In this document: positions 10,659 through 22,325 of the stretch, one piece after another
How the letters are laid out: each line of letters opens with the position of its first letter
Numbering within the stretch: the first letter of the stretch is position 1
Source: Balanoglossus misakiensis
Taxonomy: Eukaryota; Hemichordata
Length of the DNA stretch: 64,000 nucleotides
Assembly: GCA_040954595.2 (NCBI GenBank)
Contig: CM082581.2
Location: 10,168,001-10,232,000, forward strand
Direction: 5' to 3'
Notes under the pieces: generated by a model
The model's database searches: none
What the model was told of the DNA's origin: nothing
Seen by the model: only the letters and a program-made list of their open reading frames with translations
Program-made: the position numbers and the translations under genes

Positions 10659-12673
10659 ATGTTACAAGAACTGGACGAAAACCAAGAAGAAATACACAAT
10701 ATTCTGAGCAGTGGTAGCGAGGACGGTTCGACGTCAACGGGAGAGCGGACAACGACCACGCAGCGAAAGAAACCCAAACGACTGTACGAGTCCGCCAAGG
10801 CACTGAACTCTCGCCAAAACGAAGTCGAGCTCAAGCGGGAGATGCAACAGAGGAAGACGGCCAGCGACAGAGAGAGGGGCCGCATGAAGGACATGAACGA
10901 CGCCTTCGAGATGTTGCGGAATAAACTGGCCCACAGACGACAGCCGGGGAAGAAGATGTCCAAGATACAGTCGCTGCGATTCGCCATCGAGTACATCAGC
11001 GACTTGGAGGAAACGTTGACTATGACAACGCACATGCCGAACGGTGGCAACGCGTACTTCCAGTGGGCAAGGGCCAGAGGATTTATATGGGCCAGGGAGA
11101 AGGTGAGATAATATTGCTTTTTGTCCAAGTTGTCTGTCTGAGCTTTATAATCTGGTAGAAACGTACTGAATTCATATACACTGTACTATTATGCGATTCG
11201 TAGGAATTCAGCTCTTTTTCCAATGCGTGCAACAAATGAACTCGGTCTGACCATGCACTGTAGTACGTCCATAGACTGATATGGTCCATGGTCTGACAGG
11301 TCTAAAGATTACAGCCTCTAAAAGGTTGAAATCGATGTGAAATCTTACTTTCGGGAAAAAATGTCGCTTTCATGTACAGACCACTTGGAAATACCAGTAT
11401 GCGATTTTCTTCCATATCTCACGTGCCCTCAAGTTCTGAAATTGCTGTGCACACTATCAGTACAGGACAACAACAACGAAGACTGTTTAAAGCAATAAAC
11501 AAAGTGACACCACCAACAATATTAGCGCTGACAATGTAAACGTACAATAACTAAAATGTGTGGTCTTCCATCATTTGTTTTGATGGCTAATAGGTAATTT
11601 CTTCGTCGGGTTTTACCTGCCTACAATGTCATGTCAGTGGAGTCACACAAATTATGTTCTAATGAATCGCGTATAGTTGAACAAGTTACAGAGCAAGGGT
11701 AGGGTAGGAAATGTGAAATCTCCCAATGGAAAATAGCACCGACGGTTCCTTCGTCGATCGTTATCTTTCCTCAGAGTTGTCTTGAGTGTCAGAGCGGTTT
11801 CAAACACTCGATTGAGTAGCTCCCTACCCCAAGGCTTGGGAATCGTTTATTTTTCCAATCGCTTCCTTTGAATTGCATCATCAACATGAAATGCCCGAGC
11901 AAAGTAACCAAACTCTCGACGCGGTACAATTTGGCTAGCGGCCGGACCGAAATCTCCGCAGAGCCAGGGATACTTGTTTGAATCATAACTTTCTCGAGAG
12001 TGGCATAATTGTAGACTTGTCATGGAAAATTTTTCTTCAAAATGTGACTCATACACTCTTTGAAAATTTCATCCACCCAACACGTATACTCGACCAACTT
12101 TATATATTTAGCCAGTGTCTTCACAGTTGTTTACAAAACCGCTCAATATTTGGTTCTTTGAAGACGAAAGTGATAGTGATGTTTATTTCGATGAAGGGAG
12201 TTCGCCTCGAAGCGTGGACTTACATAAGACGTTATCAAAAGTGTTCTGTTTGTTCACTTCAAGAAACGTTGTACGGCTTTCTGATCGTGTATTCAGTAAA
12301 TAAACGATGTCGCGGGCGGTATTACAATTTTAAATTGTCGCAAAAACGTAGTTATGTTGAAATAATACTATGCTAAAATCTTAACTTTGTAAACTGACTT
12401 TGCTTTGTAAAGTAAATTAATATTTTCTAGTCAATCTTATATTAAACACGTTTTGTATTTGTGCAATTCTTTCATCGTGTGTAGGCAAAACTACCGGAGT
12501 TTCAAAATATGCCAACGAACGACGTGTCCATGTCGACGAACTATGACGACAGCGGCAGCGAGGCGGCGATGGACGGGACTATGCACGGCCAGACACAGGC
12601 GGCGTCGATCGACGAGTTTCAGCCGAAGTTTGACGGTTTCCAACCGGAGCAAATCACGCTGACGCACCTCTGA
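10659..12673 (+). CDS. Group A basic helix-loop-helix transcription factor (2 coding exons)
   Basis: Coding exons 10659-11102 and 12485-12673 join at phase 0 across a GT-AG intron and give 210 residues. The ATG at 10659 starts MLQELDENQEEIHN; no in-frame ATG precedes it within the exon. Residues 65-120 are a bHLH domain: basic region QQRKTASDRERGRMK with the DNA-contacting ERxR, helix 1 DMNDAFEMLRNKL, a short loop, and helix 2 KMSKIQSLRFAIEYISDLEE. An acidic/Ser-Thr N-terminus and a basic KKPKR (about 37-41) precede it. The C-terminal part (NAYFQWARARGFIW, then SIDEFQPKFDGFQPEQITLT) matches no family I know. Group A factors dimerise with E proteins and bind E-boxes (CANNTG), often in mesoderm or neural fate. 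I cannot place it in a named orthology group. The poly(A) signal AATAAAATAAAA is near 13165. Confidence 0.85.
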
Positions 12674-15228
12674 TACCGAACTGCCTATCCGTCATCCAAG
12701 ACCACAGGTGCCCTACTGCCTCAGCTGTAGCATAATAATATGTAAAATATATAGTATACTACAGCTGAGGTCGTTCGACATCTTCAGGCACCTGTGTAAT
12801 GCTGTTGTTGTGAGGCATCTGCCGTTTGACAGCCAAATTTGAGTTTTAATAAGCGACCAAGAATAGAAGTTATATCTAGGTCGAAAAACCTTTTGTATGT
12901 ATATATTTATAAGCAATCACTTTGTTTTATAAAAATGGCTGTAGGCATGTTAGAATCCTAGCTTTTCTGGAAATGAAATGGCTCTCTAATGTAACGGGGC
13001 CCTAACTGGGCGCATGACTATGATGTGAGTTGATATTTATTCCCGTTACGCATTTACTTACTATTTTCTTAATTTAACGAATATACAGCCTGCGTTTCTC
13101 TTAGATTTTTGGCGTGCATGCGCATAAAGTTCCATGTAACATTTGTGTGCTTTACATTGTGTACAATAAAATAAAACTGTGTAAAAAGGTTTTCCCACTT
13201 TTTCCATGCATCACTTCTGTGAAACACATTTGATGACAAGAAGTACAGCTACAGTTAAAGAATTTCTAATTAGAACAGCCTCTGAATGGATATGATATCT
13301 TGGGCACCTTGGACTGCTGGCGGTAAACAATGCACTAGTAACTTGCCCAATGATCAACAGGTCCCCCCCCCCCCAACTCTCGTACTAATACCACTAAGCA
13401 CTAAGAATGTTCACAACCCGCCTGTGATGGCGCACTCCAGTACATATGGGGAGAATAATTTTGATAATATAGATCAGGGCGCAGGCACATTGTATACAGT
13501 TGAATTATCAAATATTTATGACATTCAAATGATTTTACTGTCATTTACTTAAGCCATTTCAATATTTGGCAGACAGACACCCATTTCAGTATATTACACA
13601 AGTTTAATTACAACATGCTGACATAGCACCTTTAAGACTTTTCAATTCTTGTTGGGTTGTTTTTTGCAGCAAAATGATGTGAAGACAGTAAACAATTTCT
13701 TTCAAGAGTCTGTTCAAGAAAAGAAACAAAAAAGAGATTCGTAAGAAAGACTGAACACAACAGAAAAATGCATCCAAATTCACAGTGTGAGCAGAAAGGT
13801 ACAGTTTTACGTTATGGTTTGGTAGGATTAATGCAGTGAAAAATAATTATGTACAGAATCACTTAATTGTACTCTTGGCGGGCACACACGGCCACCCCTA
13901 AATTGTATCATTCAATGGTATATTCAAAGCTGTCTAACAACTAGAAACTGGCTGCATTTTTCACACTGAGGTGAGATGTAATATAAGCAAGATCACATTT
14001 TGAACTTCACTGTAGAGAGACTAAAGACAGTGATGTCCAGATTTGTACGAGCGGAAGTGTGTTTGATGACTACAGTTTCTGAGCTAATGAAGAGGTATAA
14101 CATGCTTGGGATTCTCTGCAAGAGAATGACAAAGACTTCAAATGACGGTGTTGATATACATGTACATGCTCATTGATCGAGGCTTTCCTTTGCTGCAGCT
14201 TCAACAGTGCAGTAGTAACCATGGGGAAGTAAACAGTTAATAAAGTCACCACAAACTTATGTTTTCGATTACATGTCTGTGCAGCACAGCCTCAGGTAGT
14301 GTGACACGGCCCCTTATCCACAAGTACCGTAATACCCATTCTATTGAAAAGTTACAGGAAAAAAAATATGTGTTATGCAGGAATTGTATGGGATATTTCA
14401 GAATTATAGCACAGTTATTGAGAGAGCACTGCACATTTCTTACAATTGCACAAAGATCAAATAAATGACAATAGATTACATGAAAATCGCAAAAAAAAAT
14501 ATCAAGTTACATTTTAATGCTCAGAAACCATCTTTGTTTTTGTCTCATTTGAATACATACGGTCACCACTTTTCAACCAGAAAGTGAAATTGCAACACTC
14601 ACTCAAAAATTAGTACAAAGATCCCTTTCCTGTGATTCTTAAATATTTGTTTGGGTAAAAGGGACCTTAGCAATGCACCACAACAGATACTGTTGTGAAC
14701 ACTCATACTGCCATAAACAAAACAAAAAATATCTTTTAAAATTTCATTTCAAAATATCATACAAAAAAGTAAGAAAGGAAAGCTCCATTAAACCATCACA
14801 ACTTTTAAGTTGGTGTAAAGTAACTGTACATGTAAAAAAAGAAAAAACACTGATGAGAAGAACAGTGGCCATAACTTACAAGAGTTGTGTGGTGATTTGA
14901 AAACACTGACCTTTACTGAGACCGGACTGGAATTTTGAGGTAACATAGAATGACAAACTTGAGTAACAAAAACAGTGTAACCGAGCCGATAAGTTCTGTA
15001 AAAAAAATGTGCAGTGAAGGTTCGTGCTTTTGAAATTCATCCCACAACATGTGCAAACACACACACACATGACATTTAAATAGGTTCATTCTTGTTGGTA
15101 TGCAGATTCGGAAACTTTGTCATGCATGGCCGTGTGACAAAGAAGAGAGAAATTAAAATCCAAATTGAGACTACGAGTACACACAGACATTATGCTTCAA
15201 TGCGTTAAATACACTCACGTAAATAGAA
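12674..15228. other. bHLH 3' UTR, intergenic DNA and KCMF1 3' UTR
   Basis: The bHLH 3' UTR runs to a poly(A) signal cluster near 13163-13178. A C-run lies at 13363-13374. From about 14500 to 15228 is the likely KCMF1 3' UTR (minus strand); a minus-strand ATTAAA-type signal is at 14513-14518, and I saw no canonical minus AATAAA in this stretch. No further gene is supported. Confidence 0.4.
12704..12795 (+). other. Large stem-loop in the bHLH 3' UTR
   Basis: It lies 31 bases after the stop codon. An inner 16-bp stem pairs 12719-12734 with 12755-12770 (CCTCAGCTGTAGCATA against TATACTACAGCTGAGG, one G-U wobble) around a 20-nt AT-rich loop. An outer 9-bp stem pairs 12704-12712 (ACAGGTGCC) with 12787-12795 (GGCACCTGT). 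The arms carry E-box sequences (CAGCTG and CACCTG). It could be an RNA control element, a microRNA-precursor-like hairpin, or the remains of a short inverted-repeat element. Confidence 0.6.
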
Positions 15229-17750
15229 TTAAGGGGGTGGCTCCTTTTCAGAAACACTTAAATTATCTAATTGGAGTAAAATATCACTAGGATTGGCACC
15301 CCCTGTTGCACCCTCGTCGTCGTCCGAGTCACCGTCATGTGATTCTACCAGTACCCGTTGAAGCTCTTCTTCTTCCTCTTGTAATGTTGACAGGAGTAAA
15401 TCTTGGAGAAAGAAACTGTGGTCCGCCCGCTCTACCTCTAGCAGTTGTTGGTCACTTTCCGATAACGACGTATCGTTGATCCTGCAAAGTGCAATGAGAA
15501 CGCAAACAGTGTACTTTTGGAGTTATGTGCTTGAATGAAATTCAGTCTGAGTATAAATCTACATCAGCGCAATGAAGCAAGAAGCTATGAGATGGGTACG
15601 ATGAAGTTATTAATCATACACACCTTGATAAAAGAAACTGTGAATTTGCCTGTGAACTAGTAGTAATGTCTACATTATTATTTAACGAGTTTGAGGGATT
15701 TGTTAGGTTGGCCGACACGGCCTGACGCCTGGAGAACCGTTCCATGTGTTGCCTGGCCGCCTGTGCTTGCTGCCTCTCCAATTGTAATTGCATTTGTAAC
15801 TGCTGGAGTTGAGATGACGTGGATGGCTGGCTGGCTGTGGACCTTCGTACACCAGACAGCTGTGACAACAATTCTGCGGAGGACAAAATTTGGTAAAAGT
15901 TAAACGCTGTCACTATCCATGCACATTTACAGGAATTCTGGTGAAAGGGTTAACTTGCCTGCAATGGGATCCATAGTTTCCCTGTTACTTGGTGATGTAG
16001 AGCTCTGATTTGATAGACTGGAACTTCCACTAAAATGCATATTAGTCCTCCTAGCCCTGGGAATACCTACTCCTCGTCCCGGGTGAAACATTCTTCTTAC
16101 ATGTCTAGCACTACTTGTTTCATCGTAATCATTGGTTAAAGAAAATGTTCACTTTCTTGAAAACTTAATTATTTGTAACTCATAAAATTAACTTCATGAT
16201 TTGTCTTTGTGACATATCTGGACACATATAGCCAGTGAGTCTGTACATTTCAGTACATACTGGGAATGCAGGAAGACTGCCAGACATTACGCATAAATAA
16301 GGAAGGTGTCCAGTGAAACAAAGGATATGAGATCTCTTGGGGCTCTGTGTTCTAGCGTAAGATGAGCAGCAAAGTCATCTGTAACATGGTTGGGGTCACC
16401 GCCTGGTAATGCCGCACACACAGGACAAACCTGAAGAAACAAAACAAGTCAATACACTTTGATGTCAGCCACAGGGGCGCAGAAAGATTGGAAAACAGTC
16501 CATTCCAGGCAATTTCTAGGAGTGTGCGAATTGTGACAATCTCTGTTTTATACTTACGACTTCAATAGACGAATCTGAGTGCTCTGAAGTCACATGTTCC
16601 TGTAAGGTAGTCTCCGTAAAACCCATCTTGCCACAAAATGGACACGTAAAAGACTGAGGTTGCTCTGGGGAGACAGCTTCACCTCCGTAATACAGATCTG
16701 TCATCGGAGACAAGAAAATGGTTTGACTGGATGTGTTTTTAGGCAGAATGATTTTCATTACCAACTCAACTCTTGGTTACTGTTACAGCTCACTGCAACA
16801 TGTCAATAATATATACATCAAATGCTACACAGTATTGGCATCGAAGTTTCGCACTCACCAAAATCTGATCTAGTTAGTATACACTGCACAGGATGCTCAG
16901 CAGTGTGTCTGGTAGTGGTGGCACCACTCTCATAACACGACGCACACAAATCGTAGTCGTAGCAAATTAAACACTTATAGCGCTTCCCTCGAAAATTCCC
17001 TTTCAAACAAGAGTCACAGCTAACACCTGAAAAGAAAGAGAGAGAGAGAGAGAGAGAGAACAATTTCATACATTTTGGCAAGTGTCTGCATAATGGTAAT
17101 GATGAATAAATCTATGAATATCTTTTTAGCCCACATACTGAGATCTGCAGAGGTTGTCCATGCATAACAAACAGGACTTGGTTGGCTTTTGGACATCATC
17201 ATGAAGTAACTTGCACCATTACGATTGATAATGGTGATCATGGTGATCAGATGACAGAATAATGTCAATTGAGTGTTTGTGATTTGTATGTTTATTATGA
17301 CATTTATGTTCTGATTTGATTAGTGTACAGCAAAGATTCATCACACAAACAGCAATATTGATTCATCTTTCTCTACAGGACAATTTAAGAATACCATGTC
17401 ATTTTCGTCATTTCTGAAAATGGGCATTACACAAGACAAACTTCCTCTATTTCAAATCGTATTCTTCAACCAGGATCCTTGCAAGTTGGCATCTGTATCC
17501 AGACAAAACATGCCGTATTGTTTCTACAATATCTGCGCACAATCTGGTTAAATTATTTAAAGAAGTGGGTCACACGAGACAATTACAACAAATAAATAAA
17601 TCCCAAATGCACGTAGAGGGATATTGATCAAAATGCATTGATTCATCGGAGTAGAAAAATCTGAATAGGAACGGTGATAGTGAATTCCGAAATCAAGATG
17701 GCCGCCATGTTGGATGACTCGATTTCCTCCTTACCTTCGTGTCGGGACAT
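15229..17750 (-). CDS. KCMF1: KCMF1, ZZ-type and C2H2 zinc-finger E3 ubiquitin ligase (7 exons)
   Basis: Exons in transcript order: 17750-17735, 17026-16859, 16697-16558, 16430-16329, 16124-15959, 15873-15624, 15481-15229, giving 364 residues (human about 381). The start MSRHEG is family-typical. Residues 6-55 form the ZZ zinc finger (SCDSCLKGNFRGKRYKCLIC, then YDLCASCYESGATTTRHT). A Di19-type C2H2 region follows (FTCPFCGKMGFTETTLQEHV and VCPVCAALPGGDPNHV). The middle is Ser/Arg-rich (RRMFHPGRGVGIPRARR). ELLSQLSGVRRS leads into a Gln-rich coiled coil (LQQLQMQLQLERQQAQAARQ). The conserved C-terminal block is VERADHSFFLQDLLLSTL, followed by an acidic stretch. KCMF1 partners UBR4 in degrading orphan and mitochondrial precursor proteins. 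Intron 4 is AT-AC (U12-type) and intron 5 is GC-AG. Confidence 0.97.
16125..16328 (-). other. U12-type AT-AC intron of KCMF1
   Basis: In transcript sense the donor reads ATATCCTTTG, matching the U12 AT-AC consensus, directly after AGAGATCTC. The acceptor ends in AC before GATGAAACA. The branch-site match TTCTTTAAC places its adenosine 11-12 bases from the 3' end, the spacing required by the minor spliceosome. The 204-nt intron is phase 0 and joins RDL to DETSS as in the human protein. No GT-AG alternative preserves the conserved residues. Confidence 0.93.
17030..17059. repeat. (GA)n/(CT)n microsatellite forming the polypyrimidine tract of a KCMF1 acceptor
   Basis: A run of GA dinucleotides on plus ends a few bases before the acceptor CAG at 17029-17027. 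On the KCMF1 sense strand it reads as CT repeats running straight into TTTCTTTTCAG, so it doubles as the polypyrimidine tract for the ZZ-domain exon. Confidence 0.85.
17694..17709. promoter_or_regulatory. YY1-type site just inside KCMF1 intron 1
   Basis: AAGATGGCCGCCATG is a palindromic double match to the YY1 core (AANATGGCGGC) about 25 bp past the first donor and 40 bp from the start codon. YY1 sites are typically just downstream of TSSs, in keeping with a TATA-less KCMF1 promoter. Confidence 0.5.
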
Positions 17751-19034
17751 TCTAGTCCACTTAATGGAGCCTGGAGCAGGCTAAAATAGCTCTCGAGGTC
17801 GCAGAGGAAATAGTTTTCACTCATGAAGCGCTTTTATAGGTCTTGGACGCATGAACGGCAATGATTTCTCGGTTGTTCCGGGTGTCTGTCAGCAGCGAAA
17901 CCTCCCCTGTTGCATGTTGGTCAGTACTTATATGACGTCACCATTCCGCTTTAGGTCTCGTTATTTCTCGCCTTGTACGAGACTTCTACAACTACAAGAT
18001 CAAGAGTTTTTGGGTGCGGAGAAGGAAAAGAAAACGTTCACAAAACACACCAAAAAATATGACATGACACACACGTCAGCACATACGCACAACTATGTTT
18101 TCTTTTCCATAATTCCCCCATTACCTGAGCCACAGACACTCCACACATGTGTGGAGTGACTCTTCCCGAGCAAAAGTTTGAGTCCAAAAAAAAAAAACTT
18201 TCGCAAGTGTAGGACTGGAACTACAAAGTACAGCGGAGATACATGTAAAAACACTCGCTTACTTTATAATATAAAGTGTTTTGTATCTCCACTGTTTGTT
18301 TCGTATTTTGCAGGTCTATTGTACTGTGCGATGTGTTCCCGGGATATATCGATAGGTTGCAAAACTATGTCGCATTTTGGAGAAAAAATGAAGAGTTGAA
18401 TCATTGTCGGGAACTACTCAGTTTTGACAACTTCAGCTCTAACTTTATGACATTTTTCTTTTTTTCTATGACCCGCGTTCTCATCCTGATAGGAGAAAAG
18501 GAGATAAATAATACTTTGTGAAAGAGCTTTCTAATACAATGTAATATATAGGCCTAGCTCGTTTATACAAAATTGTTGGACTAAGAAATTGGCTTATTAA
18601 AGTATATGTTGCCACAAACCTATATTGCTATGCTTTATGTCAATGGCACTGGTGTAAAAGCATGACCCTATGTCTATGTCACAGTTCAATGAGTCACTGG
18701 GTTGTATTAAGTGGAGCCTTATTCATCTGGATTGACTCGAGGGCTAAAAGGTTATTATCTCAAGTTTGTGCTGGTTTCCCCCACAGTATCACCACAGCAT
18801 GTGCATAACTAACATATTTTTTCCAAATAGAAATACTAATTTTGCTCTGGGGAAACTCAGTTTGGTTGCACATCATGCTGCAAAAATGCAAATGCTGCTC
18901 GTCCGGTTGCTACACAGTCCTTTACAACTTTATTTGAATGAGGACTTTTCTAGGTCATCCCAGGCCAGGTGACCGTTCCAGGGACAGCCAGAATCATAAC
19001 AGACCAGCTAGGGGGTATTTCTTTCATAGCGATC
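17751..19034. other. Divergent intergenic region between KCMF1 and QDPR
   Basis: It holds the 5' flanks of both genes (start codons 17750 minus and 19035 plus). It includes a 22-bp perfect palindrome at 18137-18158 (half-site CACTCCACACA, centre CACATGTG). The QDPR 5' UTR is probably the last 60-100 bases. Nothing else is recognised. Confidence 0.45.
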
Positions 19035-22000
19035 ATGGCGTCTAGTCCGCGTGTGCTTGTGTACGGTGGCAAGGGAGCGTTGGGATCTACGATCGTCAAC
19101 TTCTTCAAAAGCAAAGATTGGGTAAGTTACATGTACAACAGGTTGGTCTCGATGACAGTACTGCTGTTTCTTTTGTGAAGCGACACTATGATGGATCTTG
19201 CATAAATCCGATTCAGTCTGAGCGTGCACGAGTAAGGGCGCACCTTTCGACCCGTATTTTCGAGTTCACGTGAAGTTGTTTGCTCCCAAGCTTAAGAGCG
19301 TTTGGTAGAGAAACCTTATCACTGGTGCGATTTTTGGCTTCTTAAATTCACGAGATCGGAAGGTAACTGGATTTAGATGAAGCCACTCTGAATATAACTG
19401 TAAATTTGCATTTGAAAAAAAAGCAGCTCAGAACTAAATCACGCCATTGTCTACTCGAAGTGCAGACTTTATTAAGAAAGGAAGTAGACACTGTAACCAT
19501 GACAACGCAGTGGTGATGACGTCTTTTACACACGAACTTGTTGCATTATCATCCAATGAAACGCATTTGCCAAACACAGGTTTGTAACATTTTAGCTCCA
19601 TTAATTGTGGATGATGATGCCTTCCCAAGTGGTTTCAGGGTTGTCATAGGAGCAAAGTACATTGTACATGCATCATGGAAAGGATTTTTTAAAGCTTTAA
19701 ATTTTGATGAATTCAAGTTTTAGACCTGTAACCACAAATTACTGAAGTATTTACTTCATCAAAATCAATACATTTTTTTTCATGCATGACCAAGCCCTTT
19801 TTTACACTTTTGAGAAAGTTTAGACAGCAAATGTCAAGGGTTGCCCACCGGGTGAACCCCCTAGCTTTGCATTGAAGAATTTCTGGTGTCATTTTACAGG
19901 GGTTGTAGAGTCATACCGCGTCTGCTGAATATCAAGTATCTTTGTCACTCTTGATGGATGACTTGAAGGTGTGACTGGTGAAAACCAGTCCACATTCACA
20001 GGCGTTTAGTTCTATGTTATGTCTGACGCATGTTTGTGTTTTCGAACCCATATCAACAGGTGTTTTTAAGATTGTGATGTCTAATATTAAATATCGAAAT
20101 ATCACAAGTGATACTAAGAAGGGCATTTGTAACAATACGGTATTCAACCTCTCAATGGCTGGTACATGTATTTCTGTGGTTCCCATAGCAACAGGGTCCA
20201 TGGTACCGGAAGCTGCATGTCATTATTCTTCAGTCACAAATGAAGTGTTTGATGGATGTTTTGTGGAAATGCGTCACAACGGAATTCATAATGTATTAGC
20301 ATTAAGCAACAAGTGGTGCCATTTAAAATAGAAAATTACCTTTCTATGAAGAGATTTGGCTCTGAGTAATACTTGAGGTGACTAATGAGTTCATAAAATA
20401 TAGCAAGTTAAGAGATCTGTGTTAAAATGTTTTGGATACCATGGTAACAAGTCATAAAATGCAGATATGGACATAGAAATGATGTAGTGATGCTATTTCA
20501 TATAGAGAAACAAGTCAAGCACATATTGTGGGTAACTTAAAATATAAATTTTGAACGTTGATACAAGTATATGAAGCTGTATTTCCATTAACCTTTGATT
20601 GTGTACATTTGGAACAGTCTTTTGTGTAAACATGTTAGAACTGAGCATTTCTGAATCTAGCCAAAACAGTCAAATATCTGTCAACCGCTTTGATTCAGAG
20701 GTCACGTCAGAGAAAAGCATATTTGAATAGAAAATGAAATAGAAAATGTTAACAGTTCTGCTTAGAGTTTTTCAATTATCTACTATAAAGAACAGTAAGA
20801 CTTCTTCATTCCCTGAATTGTCCTCCTTCTGTTCATAGTGGGTGGCATCCATCGATCTGTTCCCGAATGAAGAGGCGCACGCAAACATCGTGCTGAACAT
20901 CACGGAAAACTGGAACGACCAGGAGAAGCAGGTCACGGCAAGTGTGGAAGACACTCTCAAAGGAGAGAAACTGGACGCAGTTCTCTGTGTGGCCGGCGGA
21001 TGGGCTGGTGGCAATGCAGCCCACAAAGGTATGTAGGTCACTGTATCCTGTATTATTTTTTTGGCCTTTGACCCTCTTAGACCTTGGTTGAGTCATTGTG
21101 GTCACACAAGCTGGCGGGGTCAGTGCACTTTGACCCTTAGTCAGGAGCCCAGTTTTCACAGATGTGGGCTTGATGATGGAAGTAAAGATAACCTCTTAAT
21201 GTTGCCTTCTTTCTTTGCTAGATTTTGTGAAGAATGCAGATTTGATGTGGAAGCAGAGTGTTTGGTCATCTGGCATCGCTGCTGAGATTTCCGCCAAACA
21301 CTTGAAAGAAGGGGGATTGTTGACATTGCCTGGGGCTCAGCCTGCAACCGGTGCAACTCCAGGTAAATGATGTCAAGCACTTCAACCCTTTCACCACATT
21401 GGTTCGGTCCATATCCACCATTTTCTATGGTGGAGTTGGACCTCTATACTTGATGACTTGTGTCTCTGTAAGCAAATGTTTGGTTGTAAAACTTTTGGCC
21501 TAGAGAGAGGGTAGAGAGGAAACTTTAACTGTATTTGTTGCATTTTTTGTAAGGCATGATTGGATATGGTATGGCGAAGGCTGCAGTACATCAACTCACA
21601 AAGAGCTTGGGGTCAGATGGCGGTGGACTTCCAGCAAACTCCTGCGCCACTGCTATCTTACCGTAAGTGTACTTGCATATAGCCCACATACTAACACATT
21701 ATTTGGTTCAGTCCAGATGTTTTTAGCTGGCATGGTTATGATCCATTTTGTTCAGCTGGGCATATTAACCAGATCAAAGTCGGAAGTGATCAAAATCACA
21801 GGGTATTTGAAATACTAAATTGTCAGTTGTCACTATACATACAGGTAATCATATTTTGTTAATTTTTCTGAATCTCCTGTCAGTGTTACCCTGGATACGC
21901 CCATGAACAGAAAATGGATGAAGGATGCTGACTTCAGTACATGGACTTCTTTAGAATTTGTGGCTGAGTAAGTATACATTCTGGCTTTGTATTCTCTTCA

Positions 22001-22325
22001 ACATCCCTGAAAGTGCCGGAATGCCAAAACACTCCTGGAAAATCCTTGCTCATTCCCTGTTTGTTTCCCCAATATCATGTTCATATTCCCTCCACCAGTT
22101 GCTTGTTACAACATACCGGACCACATGATAATTCCAGCATGAATGTATGGCGTTTGAGCCAATTATCAAACACAGATGATCGAGATTACTTACGATTAAT
22201 TGTTTCTCCGTCCTTCTGCTTGCAGATTGTTCTTCAAATGGGCAACAAATGTGGATCGTCCACAGAGTGGAAGTTTAATCCAGCTGATCACAAAGGACAG
22301 TAAAACTGAACTTGTCAAGGCATGA
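19035..22325 (+). CDS. QDPR: Dihydropteridine reductase (6 exons)
   Basis: Exons 19035-19121, 20839-21028, 21222-21362, 21554-21662, 21884-21967, 22226-22325 join in phase to 236 residues. The short-chain dehydrogenase features are clear: the N-terminal nucleotide-binding strand and glycine loop ([13 protein letters not shown], residues 6-18), [14 protein letters not shown] in the middle, and the catalytic YxxxK as Y144-G-M-A-K148 within [15 protein letters not shown]. The C-terminal part [20 protein letters not shown] and [11 protein letters not shown] match vertebrate QDPR. The human protein is a few residues longer at the N-terminus. The enzyme uses NADH to regenerate tetrahydrobiopterin from quinonoid dihydrobiopterin, supporting phenylalanine, tyrosine and tryptophan hydroxylases in the cytosol. 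The start is the first ATG in good context (ATCATGG). Poly(A) signal AATAAA is at 22704-22709. Confidence 0.97.

Noticed and set aside
10538-11128. 196-codon minus-strand frame opposite the bHLH exon
   Set aside because: It is the mirror of a real GC-biased coding exon; no domain, and splice sites and phase support only the plus-strand reading.
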